A stretch of DNA of 64,000 bases from Methanobrevibacter arboriphilus (GTDB lineage: Archaea > Methanobacteriota > Methanobacteria > Methanobacteriales > Methanobacteriaceae), in assembly GCF_019669925.1 (NCBI RefSeq), contig NZ_AP019779.1, positions 1,627,001 through 1,691,000 of the forward strand, in the 5' to 3' direction. This document shows, piece after piece, positions 31,142-39,938 of this stretch (the stretch's first letter is position 1; the number at the start of each line of letters is the position of its first letter). The notes under the pieces are model-generated. The model ran no database searches. It was given only the letters and a program-made list of their open reading frames with translations, and was not told the DNA's origin. A program made the position numbers and the translations under genes.

Positions 31142-32595
31142 TGCTATTTATAAAATCCAAAAACGTTGATAAAACACTCCTAAGAATAAGCAAATCAATA
31201 GACGATTCCCTTAAAGATGTTTACAGTCAAATACAAACAAAAACAAAAAAAGAAGACACAGGAAAAAGAACAACAGAAGTACCACTACCAGTAACACTAG
31301 AAGACTGTTTATACGTATTTGATAATAGCCACATAGTAGCTAAAGTATCCAGAATACTAGCACAAGACTTATTTTTAGGAGAACTTACATTTATCCCTGA
31401 AAATGAAGAAGATAAAGAGAAAGCAGAAGAAATACAAAAAAACCTAATAGACTTCCAAGAAGAACTATACTTCGCATGTATAGATTATTTTTATGCCCCT
31501 TATGGTGTTTTTGAAGTAGCCTATGACGAAAAAATAAGTACTAAATTCAAACTCTCACAAATGCCAGTAATAACAACTAAACTATTAGAAACAACATTCC
31601 AAAAAAACACATACTTCTTAATTGAACAAAAAACAGACACTAGCACAAATTACTTTAAAATAATAGGTGAAGAATACCCCAAAGATTTCACATATGGAAA
31701 AGAAGACCTTGGACAATGTGTTATCTTTGGAGGGGATAATTTTTATAAATTCCTTAAAAAACCAGAATGGTTACAAGCAAAGAAAATATTATTTGCAGAT
31801 ATTGGCATTGATGATAAATATGAAAAAAAGATAGAAAATGGTAATATAGCTGATGCAATACTTCATGTTAATCTTGAGCCAAAAATGGGAGGCAACCAGT
31901 TAGTGCCTAAAGTTAATAGTAAAGGTGAAGCTTTACTTAATGAAGAAGGTAATCCTATTATGGAATTAGCTCCTGATGAAGAAGACATTATTGATGAGGA
32001 GTTAGAAGATAAAGATGGTGGAATAGCTGTAATTTATTCTCGTACTGAGAAACCTCGTAGTTTCCAACTTGTTGATATTGAATCTAAAGATAATGAATCA
32101 TTAAACAATATAGAAGAAAAAGCAGAGTATAAAGTTTTATCTTCATATAATGTACCTAAGATAAGATTGGGCATAATGGATGAAAAACAATCCATGAATA
32201 GCACAAGAGATCAATCAGTATGGGAAATTTATACTAAAGACCTTGGAACATTCCAAAAACCTTTAAATAAAAAAATAGAACAATTTATTTACCTAACTAA
32301 AGGAGTTAAAGGTAAAATTAACATAACAACCCCAATATTCAGTGACACCATAGAAATAGAAACCAACCGTATACATGAAGCATGGAATAATGCAGGCTTA
32401 ACATTACAAGAATACTTAACAGCACTAAGCGAATATTTACCAGTTATAAAATTGGAAGAATATGATTTCACAGTAAACACAGGACTATGGAATGCAAGAT
32501 ACTACAACGGACAACCATTCGGAGACACAGCTCTTAATGATTCCCAAATAGAAGAATTTAATAATATAAACAATATGATTAGTGGATTAGAATGA
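31141..32595 (+). CDS. Portal protein
   Basis: 484 residues. Position after the terminase, size and motifs such as NSTRDQSVWEIYTKDLG and a basic-acidic helical stretch fit the SPP1 gp6/phage portal family. It forms the ring through which DNA enters the head and to which the tail joins. Start ATG overlaps the terminase stop by one base, and its stop overlaps the next start. Confidence 0.8.
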   Translation: MLFIKSKNVDKTLLRISKSIDDSLKDVYSQIQTKTKKEDTGKRTTEVPLPVTLEDCLYVFDNSHIVAKVSRILAQDLFLGELTFIPENEEDKEKAEEIQKNLIDFQEELYFACIDYFYAPYGVFEVAYDEKISTKFKLSQMPVITTKLLETTFQKNTYFLIEQKTDTSTNYFKIIGEEYPKDFTYGKEDLGQCVIFGGDNFYKFLKKPEWLQAKKILFADIGIDDKYEKKIENGNIADAILHVNLEPKMGGNQLVPKVNSKGEALLNEEGNPIMELAPDEEDIIDEELEDKDGGIAVIYSRTEKPRSFQLVDIESKDNESLNNIEEKAEYKVLSSYNVPKIRLGIMDEKQSMNSTRDQSVWEIYTKDLGTFQKPLNKKIEQFIYLTKGVKGKINITTPIFSDTIEIETNRIHEAWNNAGLTLQEYLTALSEYLPVIKLEEYDFTVNTGLWNARYYNGQPFGDTALNDSQIEEFNNINNMISGLE

Positions 32596-33416
32596 TAATA
32601 AACACTAAAAGATTAGCATATCTTAAAAACCGTAGACTAACATTCATCCAAAAAGCCAATGATCCACTACATCTTAAATTACAATTACTAAATAACAACC
32701 TTGTTGATAAAAAAGTAAACAATCCTAATGCTTCAGGAAAAGCATTTGAAAATGCTGTTGTTTATGATACTATTTATTCACTTAATAAATTATCAACAGA
32801 AAAAATGTTTAGAAGAATATTAGAAAGTCCATTGACTAATAATTCAAAAGCATTTGAAAAATTAACTATGAAACAAGCAGGTAGAGTTAATAGGATTATT
32901 AGTGAGGTAGAAACTAAAAGAGTTTTTGACAATCTTAAATATATTGAAAAAACATTATCTGAAAATAAAATTAACATTAGCCAATATAATCAAATGGCAA
33001 AATCATTCCCTAAAGTGAACAGACTTAATATTCTTGAAAAAGCATCCGAAAAGGGATTAAGTACAAGAGGGAGAGAATACACTTATAAAGAAATTGAAAA
33101 CCTCAGTAAAAACCTAGATAGATATAAAACACATGCAAGTGACTACGAAGAAGCATTAGCTGCAAACAAAGAAGCTGAAGAAAACGGTTATCCTCCAGTA
33201 TACCCCAGTAAAACATGGATATGGTCACAATTAGATAATACACGACATTCAGAAATGGATGGGGTAACCGTTGATATAGAAGAACCATTCCCTGTTGTTA
33301 ATGAACAAAATGGAGATAGTGATGATTTACTGTTTCCTGGTGATGTGGAAAACGATAGTAATAATTGTAGTAATATTTGTAATTGTGATTGCAGTGTTGC
33401 TTTTAATACTGAATAA
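32592..33416 (+). CDS. Minor head protein (Mu gpF / SPP1 gp7-like)
   Basis: 274 residues. The C-terminal KTWIWSQLDNTRHSEMDG followed by a proline-rich strand and a cysteine pair near the end is the head-morphogenesis domain (usually K-W-x-x-x-x-D-x-R-x-x-H-x-x-x-D-G). The terminal CSNICNCDCS is an unusual cysteine-rich tail. Overlaps the portal gene by four bases. Confidence 0.75.
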   Translation: MIINTKRLAYLKNRRLTFIQKANDPLHLKLQLLNNNLVDKKVNNPNASGKAFENAVVYDTIYSLNKLSTEKMFRRILESPLTNNSKAFEKLTMKQAGRVNRIISEVETKRVFDNLKYIEKTLSENKINISQYNQMAKSFPKVNRLNILEKASEKGLSTRGREYTYKEIENLSKNLDRYKTHASDYEEALAANKEAEENGYPPVYPSKTWIWSQLDNTRHSEMDGVTVDIEEPFPVVNEQNGDSDDLLFPGDVENDSNNCSNICNCDCSVAFNTE

Positions 33417-33507
33417 TATATTCTTATTTTTTTAATTTTTTCTTATGAATTATAACTTGCCCCAATTAATGGGCTAGTGAGAGCTATAAAAATAAAAGCT
33501 GATATTT

Positions 33508-34494
33508 ATGTACGATAAACAAGATGCATTATACGTGAAGTATCCATTAATGATTAATGGAATCACAGACAGACAAGGAGACGTTGTAACTGGGGTTACA
33601 GATGTTAAAAAGATATTTACTAATAGTGATGAAATATTATTCGATGAAGAACACGAAAGAATACCAATAGATGGAATAACTATTCAAGAATCCTATATTA
33701 GTAAATATGATGAAATCATAAGCGGAACATTAGTTCCAAGTGGCTCATGGATTGTTATACTTAGAATAGATAATCCTGAAATACAAACTAAAATATTACC
33801 TCTTGAACTAGGCGGAACAGGAGAATATAAAGGACTTAGCTTATGGAATGATATAAAAAAATCCTGTTCAATGGGATTAGTAGGGCAAATAAGATATAAT
33901 GATTTGCCTGATGCAGATTGTGCATTACCTAAATTCATTAGTTTTGTTTTAAAACCTGCTAATGGTGTGGGTTTGCATGTGATGGATTATGAAGTATATA
34001 TTAGTAAAAGTGATTATATGACTAAAGAAATGGATGCTAATAATAAATTAGCTAAAATAGCCGAGTTACTCGGTTTTAAGAAACAAGAGATTTTTGTAGC
34101 TAAATCAGAAATCCCTGAAGAAGAACCTGAAGATAAAAAAGAAGAAGTAAAAGAATCTGAAGCACATGTAAGTAAAGCTGAAGATGTTAAACAAGAACCT
34201 CCAGCTGAAGAACCTTCAAAAGAACCAAGTATTTCTGATTTAATAGCCAGAATCGATGCTCAAGATGAAAGGATAAACAAAATTGAAGAAGCTATTAAAC
34301 AAGCAGGTGAAGAAAAAGAACCTGAAGCAGAAATCAGTAAATCTGAAGAAAAGGAAGAATCAGAGGAAAAAGAAGAACCAAAGATTGTTAAATCTTCAAA
34401 AATAGTAGGTAGTGTTGAAGAAAAAGCAACCAACCCGAACTATTTTGAATTAACTAACAGAGACCCAATCACTGGTTGTAAAATAAGAAAATAA
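33508..34494 (+). CDS. XkdF-like prohead protease with scaffold-like acidic tail
   Basis: 328 residues. Residues 1-170 resemble the XkdF-type phage serine protease (ADxHxD-like ITIQESYISKYDEI and SGTLVPSGSWIVILRI). Residues 190-310 are a long Glu/Lys-rich coiled coil that probably serves as scaffold during capsid assembly. It lies directly before the major capsid gene, the usual order. Confidence 0.75.
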   Translation: MYDKQDALYVKYPLMINGITDRQGDVVTGVTDVKKIFTNSDEILFDEEHERIPIDGITIQESYISKYDEIISGTLVPSGSWIVILRIDNPEIQTKILPLELGGTGEYKGLSLWNDIKKSCSMGLVGQIRYNDLPDADCALPKFISFVLKPANGVGLHVMDYEVYISKSDYMTKEMDANNKLAKIAELLGFKKQEIFVAKSEIPEEEPEDKKEEVKESEAHVSKAEDVKQEPPAEEPSKEPSISDLIARIDAQDERINKIEEAIKQAGEEKEPEAEISKSEEKEESEEKEEPKIVKSSKIVGSVEEKATNPNYFELTNRDPITGCKIRK

Positions 34495-34534
34495 TACAAT
34501 TCATTGTTATGATAATAAGAGTTAAGATGATAAT

Positions 34535-35839
34535 ATGGTAACCAAAAACGATATAAAAATGAACAAACCATTTATAGCTAAATGGGAAAACATAGACATT
34601 AATCCATCAACCAAAGAAGTAACTGATGGAATAGTACACGGACAAGCAACCGAATTTATGACAAGACTTGAAAGTGAAGCACAATTTTTAAGTGAATGTA
34701 GATCAATTGAAATGAATGGTCCTGAACAAGACATTCAACATTTAAGAGTTAAAGCTAAATTACAAAACCTAAAACAAATCAGTGGAGCTAACAAAGGTGC
34801 TCAAATACAAAACCTTACTGATGTGCAAGAAACAGTACCCACTTTCTTAAAACAAACACTCATAGCAGGTGCATTTACAACTTACACCATTGTACCTAAA
34901 TTGTTCTTAAAAGACAATATAGAAAAAGATGGATTCATGAATAAATTCCAAAGTATCCTTGCACCTTCCGCAGCTTTCAGTGCTGAACAAATAGCTTTCT
35001 ATGGAATAGATGATGTTTCACAAGCACCAACTGGTGGAGAAACTGATGGAATATATGCTACTGATGGTATTTTTATTGAATTGGATAAAATAGCTGTTGC
35101 TGCAGGTACTTCAACAGACCCTAAAGCACCTCAAGGTTGGTATGATGATATTAATCCTAATGCTGAATTAATTCCTCAAATAGCTTCTATGCTTAAAGCA
35201 TATACTAAACAAAGAGGTAATCGTAAATTAGCAAACATTTATGTTGATTCTGAAATGGAAGCTGATCTTATTGATGAAGCAAGTAACCGTGAAACTGTTG
35301 AAGGTGATAAATTATTCTTCTTTGATAGTGAAGATAACCTTGTTATAAGAGGAAGAAAAGTAGTACAGTTAGATGTTCTCGATGAACCTTTAAGAGATTT
35401 AGGCAGAACTGTTTTAATCGCAAACCCTGATAGTATTGCTTATGGTCCTATTATGGATGCAGAAGCAGAATCATCCTATGAACAATTACTCAAATCATAT
35501 GTAACTAGTACTGATTTCAGTTTTGCAGTAGGTATTATATTTGCTGAAGATGTTCTTGGTGCTAAAATAGCTGATTCTGGAAATGTGCTTAATAGTGTTG
35601 CATTTAGTATTTTAGATGTATCTGATGATAGTGCAATTAATGGAGCAAGTGTTGAAATAGAATTACCTGGAGCTAATAAAACAGGTACTACTGGAGTAGC
35701 AGGTGGATGTAATATAAGTAATGTACCATATGGTACTTATGATGTTAATGTATCTGCAACTGGCTTTGATGATAAAACTGTAAGTACTGTATTTAATGAT
35801 GCAACTGGTACTGTTATTATTAAATTAACAGGGTCCTAA
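34535..35839 (+). CDS. Major capsid protein with C-terminal Ig-like/PEGA-type domain
   Basis: 434 residues. Position after the protease and a central region with KQRGNRKLANIYVDSEMEADLIDEAS and FAVGIIFAEDVLG support a HK97-fold capsid protein. Residues about 352-434 are an additional beta domain (AFSILDVSDDSAINGASVEIELPG... and YGTYDVNVSATGFDDKTVS), like carboxypeptidase-regulatory or PEGA domains. Such domains decorate capsid surfaces of some viruses and may bind surfaces or sugars. The capsid call is by order and size. Confidence 0.8.
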   Translation: MVTKNDIKMNKPFIAKWENIDINPSTKEVTDGIVHGQATEFMTRLESEAQFLSECRSIEMNGPEQDIQHLRVKAKLQNLKQISGANKGAQIQNLTDVQETVPTFLKQTLIAGAFTTYTIVPKLFLKDNIEKDGFMNKFQSILAPSAAFSAEQIAFYGIDDVSQAPTGGETDGIYATDGIFIELDKIAVAAGTSTDPKAPQGWYDDINPNAELIPQIASMLKAYTKQRGNRKLANIYVDSEMEADLIDEASNRETVEGDKLFFFDSEDNLVIRGRKVVQLDVLDEPLRDLGRTVLIANPDSIAYGPIMDAEAESSYEQLLKSYVTSTDFSFAVGIIFAEDVLGAKIADSGNVLNSVAFSILDVSDDSAINGASVEIELPGANKTGTTGVAGGCNISNVPYGTYDVNVSATGFDDKTVSTVFNDATGTVIIKLTGS

Positions 35840-35898
35840 ATTTATAAACATTTTTTTCCATAATCTATTTTTTTCTTTTTTTATATGAAGGTATTATT

Positions 35899-36345
35899 AT
35901 GATTAATGAGCTTGACCCTGAAAAAATTAACAAAATATTAGTTCATCTTGATGGATGGGCACTTTCTAATGATGATGAGAATATTGAATTTAATACTGAT
36001 GAATTAACCGAAGAAGAAATTGATTTATTATTTGATAATAAGAATAAAAAAATTAGTTTGCTTGAAGTTGAACTCATTTATCAAAGTTCTTTAAATTATG
36101 CTCAAAATTACACTAAAAGATTATTAAATACTTTCGATGATGTTAATAAAGAATTATTCCTTAATGCAGTTTATGTTTTAACTGCAAGTAACCTTTTTGG
36201 AAAGTTTAATCTTAAAGTCAATAATAAACAAGAAGAAGATGTTACTCCACAGAGCAGGGCAGGTGTTTTATTTTCTCAAGCTATTAAACAATTAGATAAT
36301 CATAAAATAAGTACTGTTAAAACTCGTAAAACAATAAATGGGTAA
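35899..36345 (+). CDS. Probable head-tail connector protein, 148 aa
   Basis: The gene after the major capsid is usually a head completion adaptor (YqbG/gp6-like). The product is helical (YAQNYTKRLLNTFDDVNKELF) and acidic at the N terminus. No motif seen; call by position. Confidence 0.5.
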   Translation: MINELDPEKINKILVHLDGWALSNDDENIEFNTDELTEEEIDLLFDNKNKKISLLEVELIYQSSLNYAQNYTKRLLNTFDDVNKELFLNAVYVLTASNLFGKFNLKVNNKQEEDVTPQSRAGVLFSQAIKQLDNHKISTVKTRKTING

Positions 36346-36350
36346 ATAAT

Positions 36351-36788
36351 ATGACTGATAGTTTTATCACTACTCGCATTAGTGTTAGTGTGGATAAAAC
36401 AGGATTAGATAGCCTACCAGTTGATGGGATTTTTAGTCCTTTAAAAGATATTGTTGATGATATATCTAATCGTTTGGATGAATCAGCAGAGAATATTGGT
36501 GAAGCCTCAGCTAATCAATTATTACAATATGAGGAATTGTATTATAATGAACACACACACCCATATGAAACAGGAAATGGTCGTGAATCATTCTACACTG
36601 ACTCAGTTGGTAGTTTAGAGTGGGTAGTAGATAATAATGCTGAGAATAATGGTTTTCCATACTTAGTTACTGATGAACTTGGAGATAATCCGGGAAGAGT
36701 TTTAGAACCACATCCTTTCGCAGAACCATCTAGAGAAGCATTAATAAGTGATTTGAATAGTATGTGGGTTGAGGTGAGTACATTATGA
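36351..36788 (+). CDS. Probable HK97 gp10-like tail-completion protein, 145 aa
   Basis: Helices then HTHPYETGNGRESFYTDSV and a short C terminal PHPFAEPSREALIS, where NG-R-S-x-x and PHPFxxPAxE are marks of the gp10-like family. It should sit at the neck between head and tail. Stop overlaps the next start. Confidence 0.6.
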   Translation: MTDSFITTRISVSVDKTGLDSLPVDGIFSPLKDIVDDISNRLDESAENIGEASANQLLQYEELYYNEHTHPYETGNGRESFYTDSVGSLEWVVDNNAENNGFPYLVTDELGDNPGRVLEPHPFAEPSREALISDLNSMWVEVSTL

Positions 36789-37285
36789 TAAATGTTACAA
36801 CAGAACAACTGTTTAGTACTGATTTAAGATTATACCGTATGCTTAAGGAAGCTAAAGAAGAGGGTAATATTGTTTTAAAAAATTTTACTCTTAGTGGACC
36901 TGATGAACAGAAATTACAAGAAGAAAATTATGGATTATTTATTGGTGAAACAAACACTAAAGAATCTAAAAAAGCTAATAAAACAAACATATTTGATGTT
37001 AATGTTGTTTTAACTGTTAGTAGTAAAGATACAGATTATTCTAAGGCTAAAACACAAATTGACATATGTACTAAAGAAGTTATTAAATTACTAATGAAAA
37101 ATAATGATTTAAGCTTCACATATAAAGGTTTTAATCAATCACAGATGGTTATAAGTTCAGAATATGATTGTAAGTTTCGTAAAACAATACTTAGTTTCCA
37201 AGAGTCTTATGATTGGGAATATGAAGATGATATAGATTATACGGTCCTTTTTGGAGGGGTTGAAGTAAATGGCGAAGAAGAGTAA
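36785..37285 (+). CDS. Probable tail terminator protein, 166 aa
   Basis: Alpha/beta protein in the position of tail terminator/YqbJ-like genes. No diagnostic motif. Overlaps both neighbours, indicating coupled translation. Confidence 0.45.
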   Translation: MINVTTEQLFSTDLRLYRMLKEAKEEGNIVLKNFTLSGPDEQKLQEENYGLFIGETNTKESKKANKTNIFDVNVVLTVSSKDTDYSKAKTQIDICTKEVIKLLMKNNDLSFTYKGFNQSQMVISSEYDCKFRKTILSFQESYDWEYEDDIDYTVLFGGVEVNGEEE

Positions 37286-37463
37286 AACAGATAAAAAAAC
37301 AGAAGAATCTAAGAAAGTAGTAAAACAAGAAGTTAAAAAGGAATTCCAATTAAAAAAACAAAACAAATACCTAGTAAAAGCATTCAAAGAATCAGAATAC
37401 TACAATGAAGACATAAGTAACGAGGAATTGGAAGAACGATTTAACAAATTCAAACAAGAGTGA
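37269..37463 (+). CDS. Small basic protein, 64 aa
   Basis: Lys/Glu-rich (MAKKSKTDKKTEESKKVVKQE...). In XkdK-type clusters a small gene often precedes the sheath gene. Function unknown. Confidence 0.5.
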   Translation: MAKKSKTDKKTEESKKVVKQEVKKEFQLKKQNKYLVKAFKESEYYNEDISNEELEERFNKFKQE

Positions 37464-37469
37464 TTAAGG

Positions 37470-38525
37470 ATGAAAGGCGAAACAATCATAAACATGAAAG
37501 AAACAAGCGGTGTAACACCAACAATCAACTACCGTAATGTGGTTGCAGTAATGGCACCATTTAAAGATAACAGCTTCACTTTCAAAAGTTATAAGAACAT
37601 GGACTTAGCATTAAGCGACCAAAAAACAAGCGTGGAGGAAGCAGTAGGTTATAATTACCTTCAAAGAATGAGAGAGAAAGGTTTCAAAACCGATGTAGTA
37701 CTCTTGAATACTACTAGTGGTACTGGCGCGACCGTGGATTATACTTTAACTAATGATAAACTTTCAAGTTTATTACTTGAATTGGAAGATGCAAGAGTTA
37801 ATATTATTTATATTGCTTATGAGTTAACAGATGCTCAACAAACAATAGTTAAAACTTTCCGTGACGCTCAATTTGCTAAAATGAAAGCATTTGGAATAAA
37901 CACTATAATGGTTTCAACAGAAGCAAAACAAGAAGCAATCGCAACTAAATTCATTGATGGTGGAATAAACGAGATAATCACCACCCAAGAAAATGAAGGG
38001 TTAAAAAGTTACAGTCTTGGTGAAACAGGAGCAATAGAAACAGCAAGAACATTATTATTACCTGAGAATATTAGTAAAACAGGAATGGTGCTTGATGGTG
38101 TGACTGGTAATATAACTAAAGAAGTGTATGGTGATGAGATTTACCAATCAATTATAAATAATGGTGGATTGGCTCTTAAATATCGTGATCGTGTGAATAA
38201 TATTATTGAAATTGTTAATAGTAACACTCCAACTGGTAGAGATTTAAAGATTGAGAGAGTGTATCATTTACTCGTTAATGAAGTAGGATTAATGCTTGAA
38301 AAGTATAAAGGACAAGATAACAATATAAAATTAAGATATCCACACCTTTTAACCGAGCTTGGAAGTATTAAAAAAACCTACATGGATATTGGATTCATAA
38401 CCGACCTCAAATTTAACATAATTAAAACAGGTCAAAATACTGCTGAAATAAGCATAATCCTAAACGAAGACGATATAATCGGAAAATTCGATGTGAACAT
38501 GACACTAATAATCAACGAGGAATAG
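37470..38525 (+). CDS. Tail sheath protein (XkdK-like)
   Basis: 351 residues. N-terminal strand 'RNVVAVMAPFKDNSF' and the C-terminal domain (ERVYHLLVNEVGLMLEKYKGQDNN...MDIGFITDLKFNI...NMTLIINEE) match the PBSX XkdK/sheath pattern ending in a beta strand that completes neighbouring subunits. It is followed by the tube gene, which proves a contractile tail by context. Short for a sheath, like other compact XkdK members. Confidence 0.78.
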   Translation: MKGETIINMKETSGVTPTINYRNVVAVMAPFKDNSFTFKSYKNMDLALSDQKTSVEEAVGYNYLQRMREKGFKTDVVLLNTTSGTGATVDYTLTNDKLSSLLLELEDARVNIIYIAYELTDAQQTIVKTFRDAQFAKMKAFGINTIMVSTEAKQEAIATKFIDGGINEIITTQENEGLKSYSLGETGAIETARTLLLPENISKTGMVLDGVTGNITKEVYGDEIYQSIINNGGLALKYRDRVNNIIEIVNSNTPTGRDLKIERVYHLLVNEVGLMLEKYKGQDNNIKLRYPHLLTELGSIKKTYMDIGFITDLKFNIIKTGQNTAEISIILNEDDIIGKFDVNMTLIINEE

Positions 38526-38530
38526 ATAAC

Positions 38531-38947
38531 ATGGTAAACTTATTAAGAGATGTTAAAGTACAACTAGACAACCAACCCGAACTCACCATAACCAGTATAA
38601 AAGTAGACAAGGACGATAACAGTGGAAGTATAGACACAAACAAAGGAACAGTCAAAACACCCAACACAGCAACAGGTGGAAAAATAAGCATAGAAAGCTT
38701 GGAACTACCTGCAAGCGTGCAAGAATTAATCGCTTTTGAGGAATACCTTGAAAAGGGTAGTATAGAGAAAGCAACATTCAGTGCTATTGGCAAAGCAGGA
38801 AATGGAAAACAATACCTAAGACGAGTGCAATGCCTAAGAGGGTATGTAGTACCCTCAAGCGAATGGAAACCAGGCGACGGCTTAACCGTTAGTTTTGAAT
38901 GTCAATTCGACGAAATCAAAAACATGCCTAGTGCATTGCCAAGCTAA
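38531..38947 (+). CDS. Tail tube protein (XkdM-like)
   Basis: 138 residues with LLRDVKVQLDNQPELTITSIKVDK, FEEYLEKGSIEKATFSAIGKAG and CQFDEIKNM, close in style to the XkdM family. It builds the inner tube. Its 3' end overlaps by four bases the convergent secreted-protein gene at 38944. Confidence 0.75.
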   Translation: MVNLLRDVKVQLDNQPELTITSIKVDKDDNSGSIDTNKGTVKTPNTATGGKISIESLELPASVQELIAFEEYLEKGSIEKATFSAIGKAGNGKQYLRRVQCLRGYVVPSSEWKPGDGLTVSFECQFDEIKNMPSALPS

Positions 38948-39333
38948 ACAACAACACTTATTTTCACGGGGTAATGATACGGTTTACATTTAACCGTTTT
39001 TTCATAATCCCTCACTTTACCATTCCAAGCACCACTATATCGTGGTCGTGGTTGTTTAAGTGATAATTTTTTAACTTTTAAATTATATCCTTTATAATAA
39101 TAATACCTTAAATATTTAACCTTAATTTTACTTGTAACACTAACGATACATTTATGATGAGTATAAAAAGTGTTCACAGCCATTTTACTATTCTCACCCC
39201 AATACTCCGCGTTCCCGTTAATTTCTTTTCCGTGGAAATTATATGTTTTCGCATAGGTCGTGTTTAAAGTAAATCCTAAGACTATTATTATTAAAAAGAC
39301 AATAAATAATCTTTTTTTATTTAACATAAACAA
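38944..39333 (-). CDS. Secreted unknown protein inserted in the tail operon, 129 aa
   Basis: A signal peptide (MFMLNKKRLFIVFLIIIVLGFTLNTTYA) leads a 100-residue basic, tyrosine-rich domain with a pair of cysteines. It is antisense to the tail genes and has its own AT-rich promoter region, divergent from the chaperone gene. This placement, and a product unrelated to virion assembly, mark a lysogenic-conversion gene ('moron'). Exclusion of other viruses at the cell surface is a plausible role but unproven. Confidence 0.7.
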   Translation of the reverse strand: MFMLNKKRLFIVFLIIIVLGFTLNTTYAKTYNFHGKEINGNAEYWGENSKMAVNTFYTHHKCIVSVTSKIKVKYLRYYYYKGYNLKVKKLSLKQPRPRYSGAWNGKVRDYEKTVKCKPYHYPVKISVVV

Positions 39334-39388
39334 TATTTATGTAATTATTAATATATAAAACCTTCGCATATAATAGGAGAAAACAAAC

Positions 39389-39739
39389 ATGACAAAAAAA
39401 CAAACACTAAGCGATTTATTAGAAAAAACAAAAGAAAAAGTACTAAACAAAGACTATTATGAAACAAGAACATTCACAGTAAATAAAGTAAAGTATGAAA
39501 TTCACTTTAAATTATTATCACATAAAATATACGCAATAGCAGGGACAAAACCAGTCACAGAAAGAATAGAATACATATTAAACAACACACTTTACAATCC
39601 ACAGACTAATAAATTATTCACAGAAGACCAATTGAAAATCCTATTTGAAGGACTTGGAGGATTAACTGAAAACATCGCAATGGAAATAATAAAATCATCT
39701 GGCTTTGACATGGAAGTGTTAGATCTTCCCATTGATTGA
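39389..39739 (+). CDS. Tail assembly chaperone, upstream part (XkdN-like)
   Basis: 116 residues (YETRTFTVNKVKYEIHFKLLS...LLEGLGGLTENIAMEI-like) in the position between tube and tape measure. It ends with LDLPID. The next frame overlaps it by eight bases in another frame, the layout of phage chaperone pairs made by frameshifting. 'aggagaaaac' ribosome site. Confidence 0.65.
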   Translation: MTKKQTLSDLLEKTKEKVLNKDYYETRTFTVNKVKYEIHFKLLSHKIYAIAGTKPVTERIEYILNNTLYNPQTNKLFTEDQLKILFEGLGGLTENIAMEIIKSSGFDMEVLDLPID

Positions 39740-39923
39740 AAAAGAATTTAATTATAAAGAGGGACGATTAGGAAACATAACACGATTGTATCTATCTGGT
39801 GTAATGAAAGGGATAAGTAGGGAGGATTATTTTGACAGTCCCCCTGTTGTACAGCTTTGTTATGATATTATTGCTAATGAGATTATTGAGTATCAAAGAG
39901 AATTAAATGGATGGAAAAAATAA
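39732..39923 (+). CDS. Tail assembly chaperone, downstream part (frameshift product or TTG start)
   Basis: 63 codons in +1 relation to the previous frame, beginning at TTG 39732. The frame is closed upstream by a stop at 39720-39722, so the shift window is 39723-39739. The bases 'ctt ccc att' there would allow a +1 slip on the proline codon. No ribosome site is visible for the TTG. The product (YKEGRLGNITRLYLSGVMKGI...) resembles C-terminal parts of T-type chaperones. Confidence 0.55.
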   Translation: MIEKEFNYKEGRLGNITRLYLSGVMKGISREDYFDSPPVVQLCYDIIANEIIEYQRELNGWKK

Positions 39924-39938
39924 TAAAAATATTATTAA

